Origin: Bradyrhizobium forestalis
Lineage (GTDB): Bacteria > Pseudomonadota > Alphaproteobacteria > Rhizobiales > Xanthobacteraceae
DNA: 64,000 nt
Assembly (NCBI RefSeq): GCF_002795245.1
Contig: NZ_PGVG01000002.1
Span: 248,001 to 312,000, forward strand
Direction: 5' to 3'
A program made the translations under genes and the position numbers. Below, piece after piece: positions 40,902 through 50,121 of the stretch. The stretch's first letter is position 1, and every line of letters starts with the position of its first letter. The notes beneath the pieces are model-generated. The model made no database searches. It had not been told where the DNA came from and was given only the letters and a program-made list of their open reading frames with translations.

Positions 40902-40973
40902 ATGTTCACGACCACCAAACGCACGACCAAAACCACCACGGCCCCAGGGGCCCGGGGAGGCGTGCGCGCGTAG
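40902..40973 (+). CDS. threonine-rich leader peptide (attenuator-like) for asd
   Basis: A 23-codon ORF beginning MFTTTKRTTKTTT: eight of the first thirteen residues are Thr and two are Lys. Both amino acids are made through aspartate semialdehyde. It ends 30 bases before a terminator that precedes asd. This is the classical layout of attenuation, where ribosome stalling at scarce charged tRNA selects an alternative RNA fold. No strong ribosome-binding site is seen. Bases 40948-40957 (GGGCCCGGGG) can pair with the terminator's 5' arm, giving a rival fold. Confidence 0.7.
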   Translation: MFTTTKRTTKTTTAPGARGGVRA

Positions 40974-41003
40974 GTCGTCGACTTAAACGCATCAGCTTGA
41001 CCG

Positions 41004-41036
41004 AAGCCCCGCCCTCGATGGTCCGGGGCTTTTTTG
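41004..41036 (+). terminator. attenuator terminator upstream of asd
   Basis: Stem AAGCCCCG (41004-41011) with CGGGGCTT (41024-41031), a 12-base loop and a run of T residues. It lies between the Thr-rich leader ORF and asd, so transcripts must pass it to reach asd unless a further promoter lies in the 90 bases after it. Confidence 0.8.
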
Positions 41037-41053
41037 TTGTCTGAATCTCAACC

Positions 41054-41098
41054 GCATGATCCGGAAAAGTGGAATCCGGTTTTCCGACAAGATCATGC
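41054..41098. repeat. Rhizobiales palindromic repeat in the asd leader
   Basis: GCATGATCCGGAAAA at the left pairs with the right end TTTTCCG and GATCATGC, with CCGG blocks between. I recall this GCATGATC-CGGAAAA element as common in Rhizobiales intergenic DNA. It lies between the terminator and the asd start. Confidence 0.65.
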
Positions 41099-41124
41099 TC
41101 AACTGAAATGGAATGGAGGACAAA

Positions 41125-42150
41125 GTGAGTAACGATCCCGTCGTCGCGATTGTCGGCGTCACCGGTGCGGTGGGCGCCGAATTCATCGCCACCATGGACA
41201 AGCGCGGCTTTCGCGTCGGCAAGCTGAAGGCCCTGGCCAGCGCCAGATCCGCCGGCAAGACGGTGTCGTTCCGGGGCCAGAACGTCGTGATCGAGGAATT
41301 GACCGAGCGCGCCTTCGAGGGCGTCGACATCGCCCTGTTCTCCGCCGGCGGCAGCATCTCCAGGAAGTATGCGCCGATCGCAGTCAAGGCCGGCGCCGTC
41401 GTGGTCGACAACTCCTCCGCCTTCCGCATGGACCCCAACGTGCCGCTGGTGATCCCCGAGATCAACGCGAACAGGATCCGCGACCACAAGGGCATCATCG
41501 CCAATCCGAACTGCGCCGCCATCACCGCGCTGGTGCCGCTCTGGCCGATCCACCGGAAGAACCGCATCAAGCGTGTGATCATCTCGACCTATCAGGCGGC
41601 CTCCGGCGCCGGCGCCGCCGCGATGGAGGAGCTCGTCGAATCCACCCGCGCCAATCTCAACGGGCAGGTCTATATGCCCAAGGTGATGCCGCACCCCTAC
41701 GCCTTCAACCTCTTCAACCACAACACGGCCATCGACCCTGACACCGGCTACAACGACGAGGAGACCAAGGTCATCAAGGAGACCCGCAAGATCTTCGAGG
41801 ACGACACCATCGCTGTCGGCGTTACCTGCGTGCGCGTGCCGGTGCTGCGCGCCCATTGCGAGGCCATCACCTTCGAATGCGAGAAGCCGATCACCGAGGA
41901 CCAGGTCCGCGCCATCATGGCCCAGGCGCCCGGCGTGAAGGTGATCGACGACCGCGCCAGGAACTACTTCCCGATGCCGATCGACGCCTCGGGCCAGGAC
42001 GACGTCCTGGTCGGCCGCATCCGCAAGGATCTCAGCGACGCTAGCGGCCACTCGATCTCGATGTTCGTGGCGGCCGACCAGCTGCTCAAGGGCGCGGCAC
42101 TGAACGCGGTGCAGATCGCCGAGCTGTTGCCGCAGCGGGTGATGGCGTAG
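41125..42150 (+). CDS. asd: aspartate-semialdehyde dehydrogenase
   Basis: The GTG at 41125 follows GGAGGAC and is chosen over an ATG at 41113 that lies inside that site; 341 residues. N-terminal NADP loop AIVGVTGAVGAEF, catalytic Cys in NPNCAAITALV (about residue 130), active-site ISTYQAASGAGAAAMEEL and the His-containing VRVPVLRAHCEAI are present. It reduces aspartyl phosphate to aspartate semialdehyde, the branch point to Lys, Met, Thr and diaminopimelate. A Thr-rich leader and terminator precede it, implying feedback by transcription attenuation. Confidence 0.95.
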   Translation: MSNDPVVAIVGVTGAVGAEFIATMDKRGFRVGKLKALASARSAGKTVSFRGQNVVIEELTERAFEGVDIALFSAGGSISRKYAPIAVKAGAVVVDNSSAFRMDPNVPLVIPEINANRIRDHKGIIANPNCAAITALVPLWPIHRKNRIKRVIISTYQAASGAGAAAMEELVESTRANLNGQVYMPKVMPHPYAFNLFNHNTAIDPDTGYNDEETKVIKETRKIFEDDTIAVGVTCVRVPVLRAHCEAITFECEKPITEDQVRAIMAQAPGVKVIDDRARNYFPMPIDASGQDDVLVGRIRKDLSDASGHSISMFVAADQLLKGAALNAVQIAELLPQRVMA

Positions 42151-42173
42151 CACGCGGGACGAACTCTCGACCC

Positions 42174-42306
42174 GTTATCCTGAGGTGCGAGTTCAGCGGT
42201 GCAAAGCACCGCTGAGCGAGCCTCGAAGGATGCACGGCCGAGGTGTCGCAGCGGGGCCGTCGCCCTTCGAGGCTCGCCGAAGAGGCGAGCGCCTCAGGGT
42301 GACGGT
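42174..42306. repeat. inverted-repeat element after asd
   Basis: Ends TATCCTGAGGTGCGAG and GCGAGCGCCTCAGGGTGA are inverted relative to each other. Inside is a perfect hairpin CAGCGGTGC-AAA-GCACCGCTG (42194-42214) and a second pair around CCTCGAAGG / CCTTCGAGG. The type is frequent in Bradyrhizobium (recall). The hairpins may also terminate asd and queA transcripts, which converge here. Confidence 0.6.
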
Positions 42307-42325
42307 GATAGAGTCGAGCGTGCTT

Positions 42326-43396
42326 CTAGCGCGTCCGAAACAGCAGGCACGCGTCGCCATACGAATAGAACCGATACCCGCTCGCGATGGCGTGCGCATA
42401 GGCCTGCTTCATCGTCTCCAGCCCCGAAAACGCCGACACCAGCATGAACAGCGTCGACTTCGGCAAATGGAAATTGGTCAGCAGGAGATCGACGGCGCGG
42501 AAGCGATAGCCGGGGGTGATGAAGATCGCCGTCTCCGCCGCGAACGGCCGGATCGTGCCGTCCTCGCCGGCTGCACTCTCGAGCAGCCGAAGCGACGTGG
42601 TGCCGACGGCGACGATACGGCCGCCGTTCTTTCGCGCCGTGTTAAGCCGCTCCGCCGTCTCGGCCGAGATCGTGCCCCACTCGGCATGCATCTTGTGGCC
42701 TTCGGTGTCGTCGACCTTGACCGGCAGGAACGTCCCTGCCCCGACATGCAGCGTGACGCGGTTGAGGCCGACATCGCGCGCGCGCAGCGCTTGCTCCAGC
42801 GCCGGCGTGAAATGCAGGCCTGCGGTGGGAGCCGCGACCGCACCTTCGTTCGCCGCGAACATGGTCTGGTAATCCGCAAAATCCTGATCGTCGGGCGTCC
42901 GCTTGGAGGCGATGTAAGGCGGCAGCGGCGGGCTGCCGAGATCGGCGATGGCCTGGTCGAGCGCCGGGCCGTAGAACGAGAACGACAACGTCACCTCGCC
43001 CTCGCTGCCCTTGGCCTCGACCTCGGCGTCGAGATGGCCGAGCAGGCAGACCCTGCCCTCGTTGCCGAAGCGGATGCGGTCGCCGGCAACGAGCTTCTTG
43101 GCCGGCTTCACCAGCGCCTGCCAGCGCGAGCCGTCGAGCCGCTTGATCAGGGTCGCCTCGATCTTCGGCTCGGTCTCGCGGCCGATGCGGCGGCCCTTGA
43201 GCTGCGCCGCGATCACCCTGGTGTCGTTGACGACGAGCTGGTCGCCGGGCTTCAGCCATTGCGGCAGGTCGGAAACGGCCTGGTCGCGCAGCGCGCCGTT
43301 TTCGACGACCAGCATCTTGGCGGAGTCGCGCGGGCTCGCCGGGCGCAAGGCGATGCGCTCGGGCGGCAGATCGAAGTCGAAGAGGTCGGTGCGCAT
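42326..43396 (-). CDS. queA: S-adenosylmethionine:tRNA ribosyltransferase-isomerase
   Basis: 356 residues, normal length. [19 protein letters not shown] is the characteristic start; [40 protein letters not shown] and [19 protein letters not shown] are diagnostic. The enzyme adds the cyclopentene-like ring to preQ1 at tRNA position 34, the step after Tgt. It follows the two cyclophilin genes and coaD in a common direction, as in related genomes. Start context includes a palindromic repeat. Confidence 0.95.
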   Translation of the reverse strand: MRTDLFDFDLPPERIALRPASPRDSAKMLVVENGALRDQAVSDLPQWLKPGDQLVVNDTRVIAAQLKGRRIGRETEPKIEATLIKRLDGSRWQALVKPAKKLVAGDRIRFGNEGRVCLLGHLDAEVEAKGSEGEVTLSFSFYGPALDQAIADLGSPPLPPYIASKRTPDDQDFADYQTMFAANEGAVAAPTAGLHFTPALEQALRARDVGLNRVTLHVGAGTFLPVKVDDTEGHKMHAEWGTISAETAERLNTARKNGGRIVAVGTTSLRLLESAAGEDGTIRPFAAETAIFITPGYRFRAVDLLLTNFHLPKSTLFMLVSAFSGLETMKQAYAHAIASGYRFYSYGDACLLFRTR

Positions 43397-43407
43397 ACCC
43401 AGAACTT

Positions 43408-43503
43408 GTCATCGCCCGCGCAGGCGGGCGATCCAGTACTCACGATCTTTGTTGTAACCACCGCTGGTGATTACTGGATGCCCCGCCTGCGCGGGGCATG
43501 ACA
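43408..43503. repeat. palindromic repeat between queA and the cyclophilin gene
   Basis: Inverted ends TGTCATCGCCCGCGCAGGCG and CGCCTGCGCGGGGCATGACA with inner GGCGATCCAGTA / TACTGGATGCC. Each end also folds as a hairpin. It is a REP-like unit of a type I recall in Bradyrhizobium. Confidence 0.65.
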
Positions 43504-43516
43504 CCGGCAAAGCCGC

Positions 43517-43981
43517 TTATTCCTGGTCAGCAGCCATCCGCGCCTTGACGATCTTGTCCGGATTCATCACGGGCTCGCCGCGCTTGATCTTGTCGACGTT
43601 CTCCATGCCCTCGGTGACCTTGCCCCAGACCGTGTACTGGTTGTCGAGGAAGCGGGCGTCGTCGAAGCAGATGAAGAACTGGCTGTCGCCGGAATCGGGA
43701 TTGGCGGCGCGGGCCATCGAAGCGGTGCCGCGCACATGCGGCTCCTTGTTGAACTCGGCCTTCAGCTTCTTGCCGGAGCCGCCGGTGCCGGTGCCGTGCG
43801 GGCAGCCGGTCTGCGCCATGAAGCCCTCGATCACGCGGTGGAATACAATGCCGTCATAGAAGCCCTCGCGCACCAGCTCCTTGATGCGCGCGACGTGGTT
43901 CGGCGCGAGGTCGGGCCGCATCTCGATGGTGACGGGGCCCTGCGTGGTCTCGAGGATCAGGGTGTTTTCGGTGACGCTCAT
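43517..43981 (-). CDS. ppiB: cytoplasmic cyclophilin-type peptidyl-prolyl isomerase
   Basis: 154 residues, no signal peptide. The cyclophilin core is clear: IVFHRVIEGFMAQTGCPHGTG, KAEFNKEPHVRGTASMARA, GDSQFFICFDDA, YTVWGKVTEGMENVDKI. The catalytic Arg (FHRV) and the Gln/Phe of FMAQ are kept. It speeds proline isomerisation during folding. It overlaps the next upstream gene by ATGA and lies with a second, exported cyclophilin. Confidence 0.92.
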   Translation of the reverse strand: MSVTENTLILETTQGPVTIEMRPDLAPNHVARIKELVREGFYDGIVFHRVIEGFMAQTGCPHGTGTGGSGKKLKAEFNKEPHVRGTASMARAANPDSGDSQFFICFDDARFLDNQYTVWGKVTEGMENVDKIKRGEPVMNPDKIVKARMAADQE

Positions 43982-44388
43982 GCTCGTCTCTCTTGCGTTG
44001 GGGGTGAAGTCTTCCGGCTGCGGAACTGGATTGCGAATGGACGTCCCGCGGCGGCGCCGGCCATTGCCTCGGTAAATGGCACCGGCGTGCAGCGTTGCAA
44101 CGCCTCCATCACCGCGATTCGGTATTGCAGCCGGTCATTGTCGGAGGCCTCCGCGGACTCATAGGTAATCCTTGGATGGCCCAGAATGTTTCCGGCCCGG
44201 TTAAAGCTCACGACGACGGTGATGTCGAGGGGGCGCGCCTTGGCCGGCGACGGCGGTCTCCAGCAGGTACGCAAGTGCCGGAAGATGTCTTGGATGGTGT
44301 TGACCTGTGCGTCCTCGGCCTTCGCGCCTGAGACACCGAGCAGCAGCACCGCGACAGCGAGCAGAAGCCTGATGCCGCAGCGCGCCAT
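43978..44388 (-). CDS. exported TonB-C-like hypothetical protein
   Basis: 136 residues with a signal peptide (MARCGIRLLLAVAVLLLGVSGAKA). The mature part has the TonB C-terminal pattern: TCWRPPSPAKARPLDITVVVSF, NRAGNILGHPRITYES, RYRIAVMEALQRCTPVPF. Two Cys could bond. Such periplasmic TonB-like domains occur without the membrane anchor in Rhizobiales. Sits between two cyclophilin genes, coupled to ppiB by ATGA. Confidence 0.7.
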   Translation of the reverse strand: MARCGIRLLLAVAVLLLGVSGAKAEDAQVNTIQDIFRHLRTCWRPPSPAKARPLDITVVVSFNRAGNILGHPRITYESAEASDNDRLQYRIAVMEALQRCTPVPFTEAMAGAAAGRPFAIQFRSRKTSPPTQERRA

Positions 44389-44397
44389 CGCGTTTTC

Positions 44398-44961
44398 CTA
44401 CTTGATGTCGGATGCGACCTGCACCTTCACCATCTTGTCGGGATCGGTGACGGAGCCGCCGGCCGAGCCGGGGGACGCCTTCTTCAGCTTGTCGACGACG
44501 TCCATGCCCTGCACGACCTCACCGATCACGGTGTACTGGCCATCGAGGCTGCCGCCGTCGGCGAACATGATGAAGAACTGCGAGTTGGCGCTGTCGACGC
44601 TGTCGCCGCGCCGGGCCATGCCGACGATGCCACGGGCAAAATGCACCTTGGAGAATTCCTGCTTCAGGTTCGGATATTTCGATCCGCCGGTGCCGTTGCC
44701 GTTCTGGCCGTCGCCCGTCTGCGCCATGAAGCCGTCCATCACGCGGTGGAACGGCACGTTGTTGTAAAAGCCCTCGCGGGCGAGCTGCTTGATGCGCTCG
44801 GCGTGCTGCGGCGCGATATCGGTCCTGAGCTTGATGACGATGCGGCCCTTGGTGCTATCGATGACGACGGCGTTGGCCTTGTCGAGGTTTGCAGGCAATT
44901 GCTGCGCCACCGCCGGCACCGCGAACACAAGCGCGGCAAGAACTGCGAGAATTCGGATCAT
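44398..44961 (-). CDS. ppiA: exported cyclophilin-type peptidyl-prolyl isomerase
   Basis: 187 residues with a signal peptide (MIRILAVLAALVFAVPAVAQ), so periplasmic. Cyclophilin motifs: VPFHRVMDGFMAQTGDGQ, KQEFSKVHFARGIVGMARRG, NSQFFIMFADGG, YTVIGEVVQGMDVVDKL. It pairs with the cytoplasmic homologue downstream. The symbol is by analogy with other exported cyclophilins. Confidence 0.9.
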   Translation of the reverse strand: MIRILAVLAALVFAVPAVAQQLPANLDKANAVVIDSTKGRIVIKLRTDIAPQHAERIKQLAREGFYNNVPFHRVMDGFMAQTGDGQNGNGTGGSKYPNLKQEFSKVHFARGIVGMARRGDSVDSANSQFFIMFADGGSLDGQYTVIGEVVQGMDVVDKLKKASPGSAGGSVTDPDKMVKVQVASDIK

Positions 44962-44997
44962 GACAACTCCGGTCAGGATGAGAAAGGAAGCGGGCCG

Positions 44998-45495
44998 TTA
45001 TCCGGCGAATTTGGCCTTGAGTTGTGCCGCGACCTGCGGCGGGACAAAGGCCGAGACATCCCCGCCCATGCCGGCGATCTGGCGCACCAAAGTGGCGGTG
45101 ATCGGGCGGACCATGGGAGAGGCCGGCAGGAAGACTGTATGCACCTCGGGCGCCATGGCCTCGTTCATGCCGGCGAGCTGCATCTCGTAATCGAGGTCGG
45201 TGCCGTCGCGCAGGCCCCGGATCATGATGGTCGCGCCGTGCTTGCGCGCCGCGGTCACCGACAGATCGTCAAACGTCGTCGCCTCGAGCACGCAGCCGGC
45301 CTGGGCCGCGATCGGACCGCAGACGTCATCGAGCATCTTCAGCCGCTCCTCGGTCGAGAACAGCGGCTTCTTGCCGGGGTGCACCCCGATCGCGACCACG
45401 AGCCTGTCGCACAACGAAACGCTGTGCCGGACCACGTCCAGATGGCCGTTGGTGATGGGGTCGAAGGAACCTGGGTAGAAGGCAATGCGCGGCAT
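44998..45495 (-). CDS. coaD: phosphopantetheine adenylyltransferase
   Basis: 165 residues. The nucleotidyltransferase motif [17 protein letters not shown], the ATP loop [18 protein letters not shown], and the [17 protein letters not shown] segment (in place of the usual SSS) are in place. It makes dephospho-CoA from phosphopantetheine and ATP, the fourth step from pantothenate. First gene of a run with the two cyclophilins, then queA. Confidence 0.95.
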   Translation of the reverse strand: MPRIAFYPGSFDPITNGHLDVVRHSVSLCDRLVVAIGVHPGKKPLFSTEERLKMLDDVCGPIAAQAGCVLEATTFDDLSVTAARKHGATIMIRGLRDGTDLDYEMQLAGMNEAMAPEVHTVFLPASPMVRPITATLVRQIAGMGGDVSAFVPPQVAAQLKAKFAG

Positions 45496-45599
45496 GGCCC
45501 CGTCCTACCGCGCCCGGCCCGGGCCGGCAAGCCGGGCAGGTTCCTTGCCCGTTTCCGGACCCTTCGCCCGGAAAATGCCTCACCGGACGTCGGCAACGG

Positions 45600-45640
45600 C
45601 CGTTTTGTTTCGTCCTTGGGGCAGCCACGAAACAAAACGG
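45600..45640. promoter_or_regulatory. 14-bp perfect inverted repeat
   Basis: CCGTTTTGTTTCGT and ACGAAACAAAACGG flank a 13-base loop. No T run follows directly. It lies between coaD (minus) and the exported protein at 45766 (plus), so an operator or structured leader for either is possible. Confidence 0.5.
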
Positions 45641-45765
45641 AGCGCGAACGAAACCATTTCCAGCATCCGCGAAGACGTCCGGAAACTGGCCATGGTTACT
45701 AATCCGGCCAACGAATGACGGGCCGCACACTGGGCGTTGAGCGGCCGCATCACAGGGGACTGTCA

Positions 45766-46023
45766 ATGATCAAGACCATTTCAGCGATCGCACTCGCTGC
45801 GTGTGTTGCCGCAGCCCTCACCCTCCTGCCCGGCTTTGCCCCGACCGTCGAAGCCAGCGTGCCGCAGCCGCTGGCCAAGAGCGACCGGCTCGACATCCGC
45901 AGCATCGGAAAGGACTGCTCAGAGCAGGCCTGGCCGAATTTCGAGGTGTCCTGCCTGCGCCGCGCCGGCAGCAAGGCCAGTGTGCGCGAGGCTCGCCTCG
46001 TGACCGCTGACCGCACGCCATAG
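45766..46023 (+). CDS. small exported protein
   Basis: 85 residues from ATG 45766. Signal peptide MIKTISAIALAACVAAALTLLPG, cleavage near VEAS. The mature part has KDCSEQAWPNFEVSCLRR with two Cys 14 apart, a short motif that I recall in many Bradyrhizobium exported peptides. Function unknown. An inverted repeat lies 126 bases upstream. Confidence 0.65.
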   Translation: MIKTISAIALAACVAAALTLLPGFAPTVEASVPQPLAKSDRLDIRSIGKDCSEQAWPNFEVSCLRRAGSKASVREARLVTADRTP

Positions 46024-46104
46024 TCGGGGTCTGACGAATTCGTGTCAGCAAAGCGGTTCGCAGCCCGGATCGAGTGCAGCGCAATTCGGGCTACGGGGCT
46101 GACG

Positions 46105-48837
46105 CTACTCCCCGTTCGCCCCATTCCCGTTCTCCGCCTCTTCGGTGATGTGCTCGACCGAGACGACATGCTCGTCCTCGGCCGTATCGAACACGATCAC
46201 GCCTTGCGTCGAGCGGCCGGCGATGCGGATGCCTTCGACCGGGCAGCGGATCAGCTGGCCCTTGTCGGTGACCAGCATGATCTGGTCGGCCTCCTCCACG
46301 GGGAAGGATGCCACGAGGTTGCCGTTGCGGTTGTTGACGCTCATCGCGACGATGCCTTTGCCGCCGCGGCCAGTGGTGCGGTACTCGTAGGACGAGGTCC
46401 GCTTGCCGTAGCCGTTGACGGAGACCGTCAGCACGACCTGCTCCTGCGCCGACATCTCGACATACCGCTCCTGCGGCAGCTGGAAGCTGCCTGAGGCCTC
46501 CTCGGCCTCGGCGTCCGCCGGCGCCTCTTCCGTGGCGGCCTCGCCCGCAACCGCGCGGCGCATCTTCAAGTAAGCCGAACGCTCGTCCGAGGTGGTCTCG
46601 ACATGGCGCAGGATCGCCAGCGAAATCACCTTGTCGCCTTCGGCAAGCGCAATGCCGCGCACACCCATCGAGGTGCGTCCGGTGAACACGCGCACGTCGG
46701 TGACAGGGAAGCGGATGCACTGGCCGCCGGCAGCGGTCAGCAGCACGTCGTCGCGCTCGGTGCAGATCTGCACGTCGACGATCGCCTCGTTGTCGTCGAG
46801 CTTCATCGCGATGATGCCGGAGCGGCGGACGTCGACGAAGTCGGACAGCTTGTTGCGGCGGACGTTGCCGCCCGTGGTGGCGAACATCACGTCGAGATTG
46901 CCCCAGGTCGATTCGTCCTCCGGCAGCGGCATGATGGTGGTGATGCGCTCGCCCTGCTCCAGCGGCAGGATGTTGATCATGGCCTTGCCGCGTGCGTTCG
47001 GCGCGGCCATCGGCAGCCGCCAGACCTTCTCCTTGTAGACCTGGCCGCGCGAGGAGAAGAACAGCACCGGCGTGTGCGTGGAGGCCACGAACAGGCGGCT
47101 GACGAAATCCTCGTCGCGGGTCTGCATTCCGGAACGGCCCTTGCCGCCGCGGCGCTGCGCCCTGTAGGCCGACAGCGGCACGCGCTTGACATAGCCGGCG
47201 TGAGAGACGGTGACGACCATGTCCTCGCGCTGGATCAGGTCCTCGTCCTCGACCTCGCCCTCCTGCTCCATGATCACGGTGCGGCGCGGAGTGGCGAACT
47301 CGGCCTTCACCTCGGCGAGCTCGGTCTTGATGATGTCGAGAATCCGGGCACGCGAGTGCAGGATCTCGAGATACTCGCCGATCTCGCCAGCGAGCTTGGA
47401 GAGCTCATCGCCGATCTCGTCGCGGCCAAGCGCGGTGAGGCGCGCCAGTCGCAATTCGAGGATGGCCTTCGCCTGATCCAGTGACAGCCGAATGGTCCCG
47501 TCCTCGTTGATACGATGGCGGGGATCGTCGATCAGCGTGATGATGTCCTCGACATCCCGTGCGGGCCAGTCGCGCGTCATCAGGGTGTCGCGCGCAGCCG
47601 CCGGTGTCGGCGAGGTCCGGATTACCTTGATGATCTCGTCGATATTGGCGACCGCAATCGCGAGGCCAACCTGCTCATGCGCGCGCTCGCGCGCCTTGCG
47701 CAGCTTGTATTTGGTGCGGCGGGTGACGACCTGCTCGCGGAAGCCGACGAAGATCGTCAGCATGTCCTTCAGGTTCATCGTCTGCGGACGGCCGCTGTCG
47801 AGCGCGACGGCGTTGACGCCGAACGAGGTCTGCAGCGGTGTGAACTTGTAAAGCTGGTTCAGCACGACATCAGGCACCGCGTCGCGCTTGAGCTCGATCA
47901 CGACCCGGTAGCCGTCCCGGTCGGACTCGTCGCGCAGATCGGAGATGCCCTCGATCTTCTTCTCCTTGTAGAGCTCGGCGATGCGCTCGACCATCGTCGC
48001 CTTGTTCACCTGATACGGAAGCTCGGTGATGACGATCGCCTCACGCTCCTTCCGGATCGTCTCGAACGTGACCTTGCCCCGCATCACGATGGAGCCGCGG
48101 CCGAGATGGTACGCGCTGCGGATGCCCTGGCGTCCGAGAATGATGCCGCCGGTCGGGAAATCCGGGCCCGGAATGATGCTGATGAGCTCGTCGATCGTCA
48201 GCGACGGATTGTCGACCAGCGCCAGGCAAGCGTCGATGACTTCGCCGAGATTGTGCGGCGGGATGTTGGTGGCCATTCCGACCGCGATGCCACCGGCGCC
48301 GTTGACCAGCAGGTTCGGGAACCGCGCCGGCAGAACCACCGGCTCTTTGGTCGAGCCGTCGTAGTTGTCCTGGAAGTCGACCGTCTCATTGTCGATGTCG
48401 TCGAGCAGCTTGAGCGCGATCTTGGTCAGGCGGGACTCGGTGTAACGCATCGCCGCTGGCGGATCGCCGTCGACCGAGCCGAAATTGCCCTGCCCGTCCA
48501 CCAGCAGTTCGCGCATCGAGAACGGCTGCGCCATGCGCACCAGCGCGTCATAGATCGCCTGGTCGCCGTGCGGATGGTATTGGCCCATGACGTCGCCGAC
48601 GATACCGGCCGACTTCTTGTGCTTCTTGTCGGGCGTGTAGCCTTCCTCGTTCATCGAGAACAGGATGCGGCGATGCACCGGCTTCAACCCGTCGCGCGCA
48701 TCGGGCAGCGCACGCGACACGATCACGCTCATGGCGTAATCGAGATAGGACTTCTTCATCTCCTCGTAGATCGAGACGGGGCGAATATCCGAGGGTTGCG
48801 CCGGCTGGTCGCCGGGCTTGTTGTCGTCGTCAGCCAA
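46105..48837 (-). CDS. gyrA: DNA gyrase subunit A
   Basis: 910 residues. The breakage-reunion domain has the catalytic Tyr in MRYTESRL (about residue 127) and helix-turn [20 protein letters not shown] (about 76-95). The GyrA box QRRGGKG and six-bladed C-terminal wrapping domain (about 540-890) follow, with an acidic end. With GyrB it supercoils DNA. The position equal to E. coli Ser83 is Gln. A highly acidic insert lies within the C-terminal domain ([15 protein letters not shown]), a common alphaproteobacterial feature. Confidence 0.97.
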   Translation of the reverse strand: MADDDNKPGDQPAQPSDIRPVSIYEEMKKSYLDYAMSVIVSRALPDARDGLKPVHRRILFSMNEEGYTPDKKHKKSAGIVGDVMGQYHPHGDQAIYDALVRMAQPFSMRELLVDGQGNFGSVDGDPPAAMRYTESRLTKIALKLLDDIDNETVDFQDNYDGSTKEPVVLPARFPNLLVNGAGGIAVGMATNIPPHNLGEVIDACLALVDNPSLTIDELISIIPGPDFPTGGIILGRQGIRSAYHLGRGSIVMRGKVTFETIRKEREAIVITELPYQVNKATMVERIAELYKEKKIEGISDLRDESDRDGYRVVIELKRDAVPDVVLNQLYKFTPLQTSFGVNAVALDSGRPQTMNLKDMLTIFVGFREQVVTRRTKYKLRKARERAHEQVGLAIAVANIDEIIKVIRTSPTPAAARDTLMTRDWPARDVEDIITLIDDPRHRINEDGTIRLSLDQAKAILELRLARLTALGRDEIGDELSKLAGEIGEYLEILHSRARILDIIKTELAEVKAEFATPRRTVIMEQEGEVEDEDLIQREDMVVTVSHAGYVKRVPLSAYRAQRRGGKGRSGMQTRDEDFVSRLFVASTHTPVLFFSSRGQVYKEKVWRLPMAAPNARGKAMINILPLEQGERITTIMPLPEDESTWGNLDVMFATTGGNVRRNKLSDFVDVRRSGIIAMKLDDNEAIVDVQICTERDDVLLTAAGGQCIRFPVTDVRVFTGRTSMGVRGIALAEGDKVISLAILRHVETTSDERSAYLKMRRAVAGEAATEEAPADAEAEEASGSFQLPQERYVEMSAQEQVVLTVSVNGYGKRTSSYEYRTTGRGGKGIVAMSVNNRNGNLVASFPVEEADQIMLVTDKGQLIRCPVEGIRIAGRSTQGVIVFDTAEDEHVVSVEHITEEAENGNGANGE

Positions 48838-49192
48838 GGGGAAATCCGGTGAGGTTTTATCTGGGAATCATATAGCGCATCCGGGGTCGGATAACCACCC
48901 TTGCAGCCCCCTCGGAAAGCGCTTTTTCCGCTTATTTTTCCAATAACTTAAGGCTCTGGAGCAGCGCCCTGGACGGCCCCGGAATCGGCCCTCCGGAACC
49001 GCCGGCAACGCCGGCCTGATCACGCGGGAGGCGGCCCTGTCAGCCGGCTTCGCGTGGCGCAGCACGGACCTCACCCTAAACGTGAAGCGGGCCCGGAAAA
49101 TCCGAGCCCGCCCCGCCAATTAGTAAGGTTTGCTGACCCGACACGGGAAGCGCCACCGAAGCCCTGCCGGCGCGCCCTCCGGTCCCGCCCGC

Positions 49193-49684
49193 TCAGAACG
49201 GGATATCATCGTCCATGTCGCCGTTGCGGCCGCCGCCCGCGGCGACCGGACGGCGCGGTGCGCTGCTGACCGGACCGGAGGAGCCGAAATCGCTGCCCGG
49301 CTCGTCGCCGAAGCTGCCGCCTCCCCCGCCGCCGCGGCCGTCAAGCATCGTCAGCGTCGAGTTGAAGCCCTGGAGCACGACCTCGGTCGAGTACTTTTCG
49401 ACGCCGCTCTGGTCGGTATATTTGCGGGTCTGAAGCGCGCCCTCGATGTAAACCTTCGCGCCCTTCTTCAGGTACTGCTCGGCGATCTTGCAGAGCCCTT
49501 CACTGAAGATCACGACGCGATGCCACTCGGTCTTTTCCTTGCGCTCGCCGGTGTTCTTGTCGCGCCAGGTCTCCGAGGTGGCGATGCTCAAATTCGCGAT
49601 CGGCCGCCCGTCCTGGGTGCGGCGGATTTCAGGATCCTTGCCGAGATTTCCAACCAGAATGACCTTGTTGACGCTTCCCGCCAT
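49193..49684 (-). CDS. ssb: single-stranded DNA-binding protein
   Basis: 163 residues from ATG 49684, which gives the usual [19 protein letters not shown] start. The OB fold spans 1-110 ([48 protein letters not shown]). A Gly-rich linker precedes the acidic tip DMDDDIPF that recruits repair proteins. Upstream (49841) is a LexA-type box, so it is probably SOS-induced. The frame to 49873 lacks conserved start. Confidence 0.95.
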   Translation of the reverse strand: MAGSVNKVILVGNLGKDPEIRRTQDGRPIANLSIATSETWRDKNTGERKEKTEWHRVVIFSEGLCKIAEQYLKKGAKVYIEGALQTRKYTDQSGVEKYSTEVVLQGFNSTLTMLDGRGGGGGGSFGDEPGSDFGSSGPVSSAPRRPVAAGGGRNGDMDDDIPF

Positions 49685-49840
49685 CGCCGCTCTCCACTCC
49701 GAATGCCACTGAATTTCAAAAGGGCGAACCCGCTGCCCGCGTTCCTCTGCGCCCTGTCGAGGCGACCCTATACGCTTGCAGGCACCAATCAGCCCGCCAC
49801 CCCCAAGGTTATCCCCACATATAGCATCGCCCTCGGCTCT

Positions 49841-49855
49841 GTTCCAGATTTGTTC
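49841..49855. promoter_or_regulatory. SOS (LexA) box upstream of ssb
   Basis: GTTC-CAGATTT-GTTC matches the alphaproteobacterial LexA direct-repeat consensus GTTC-N7-GTTC exactly. It lies 157 bases before the ssb start, on either strand readable as a target. Confidence 0.7.
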
Positions 49856-50121
49856 TTCGCGGCAACGCGCCAAAACATTCGGCCATGCGCCGGTGGAAAA
49901 AGCAGTCCTCCGATGGAACCTTTTCGGGTTCCCGCGAACGATGAAAACCGCTTAACATTCATCAAGTTGGAACCACTTCTGTCGGTCGCCGAGTGTGGCA
50001 TTTCGGAGACGGACTCTGCCCTTTCCTTAGGCTACGGTTGCCTTGGAATTAGTTCATATGGGCGTCGCGCCTGATCAGCCGCTTCGGGGACTTCGAGACG
50101 GACGAAACTGGGGAGACTGCA

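Noticed and set aside
47515..48852. 445-codon plus-strand frame opposite gyrA
   Set aside because: Antisense shadow of gyrA.
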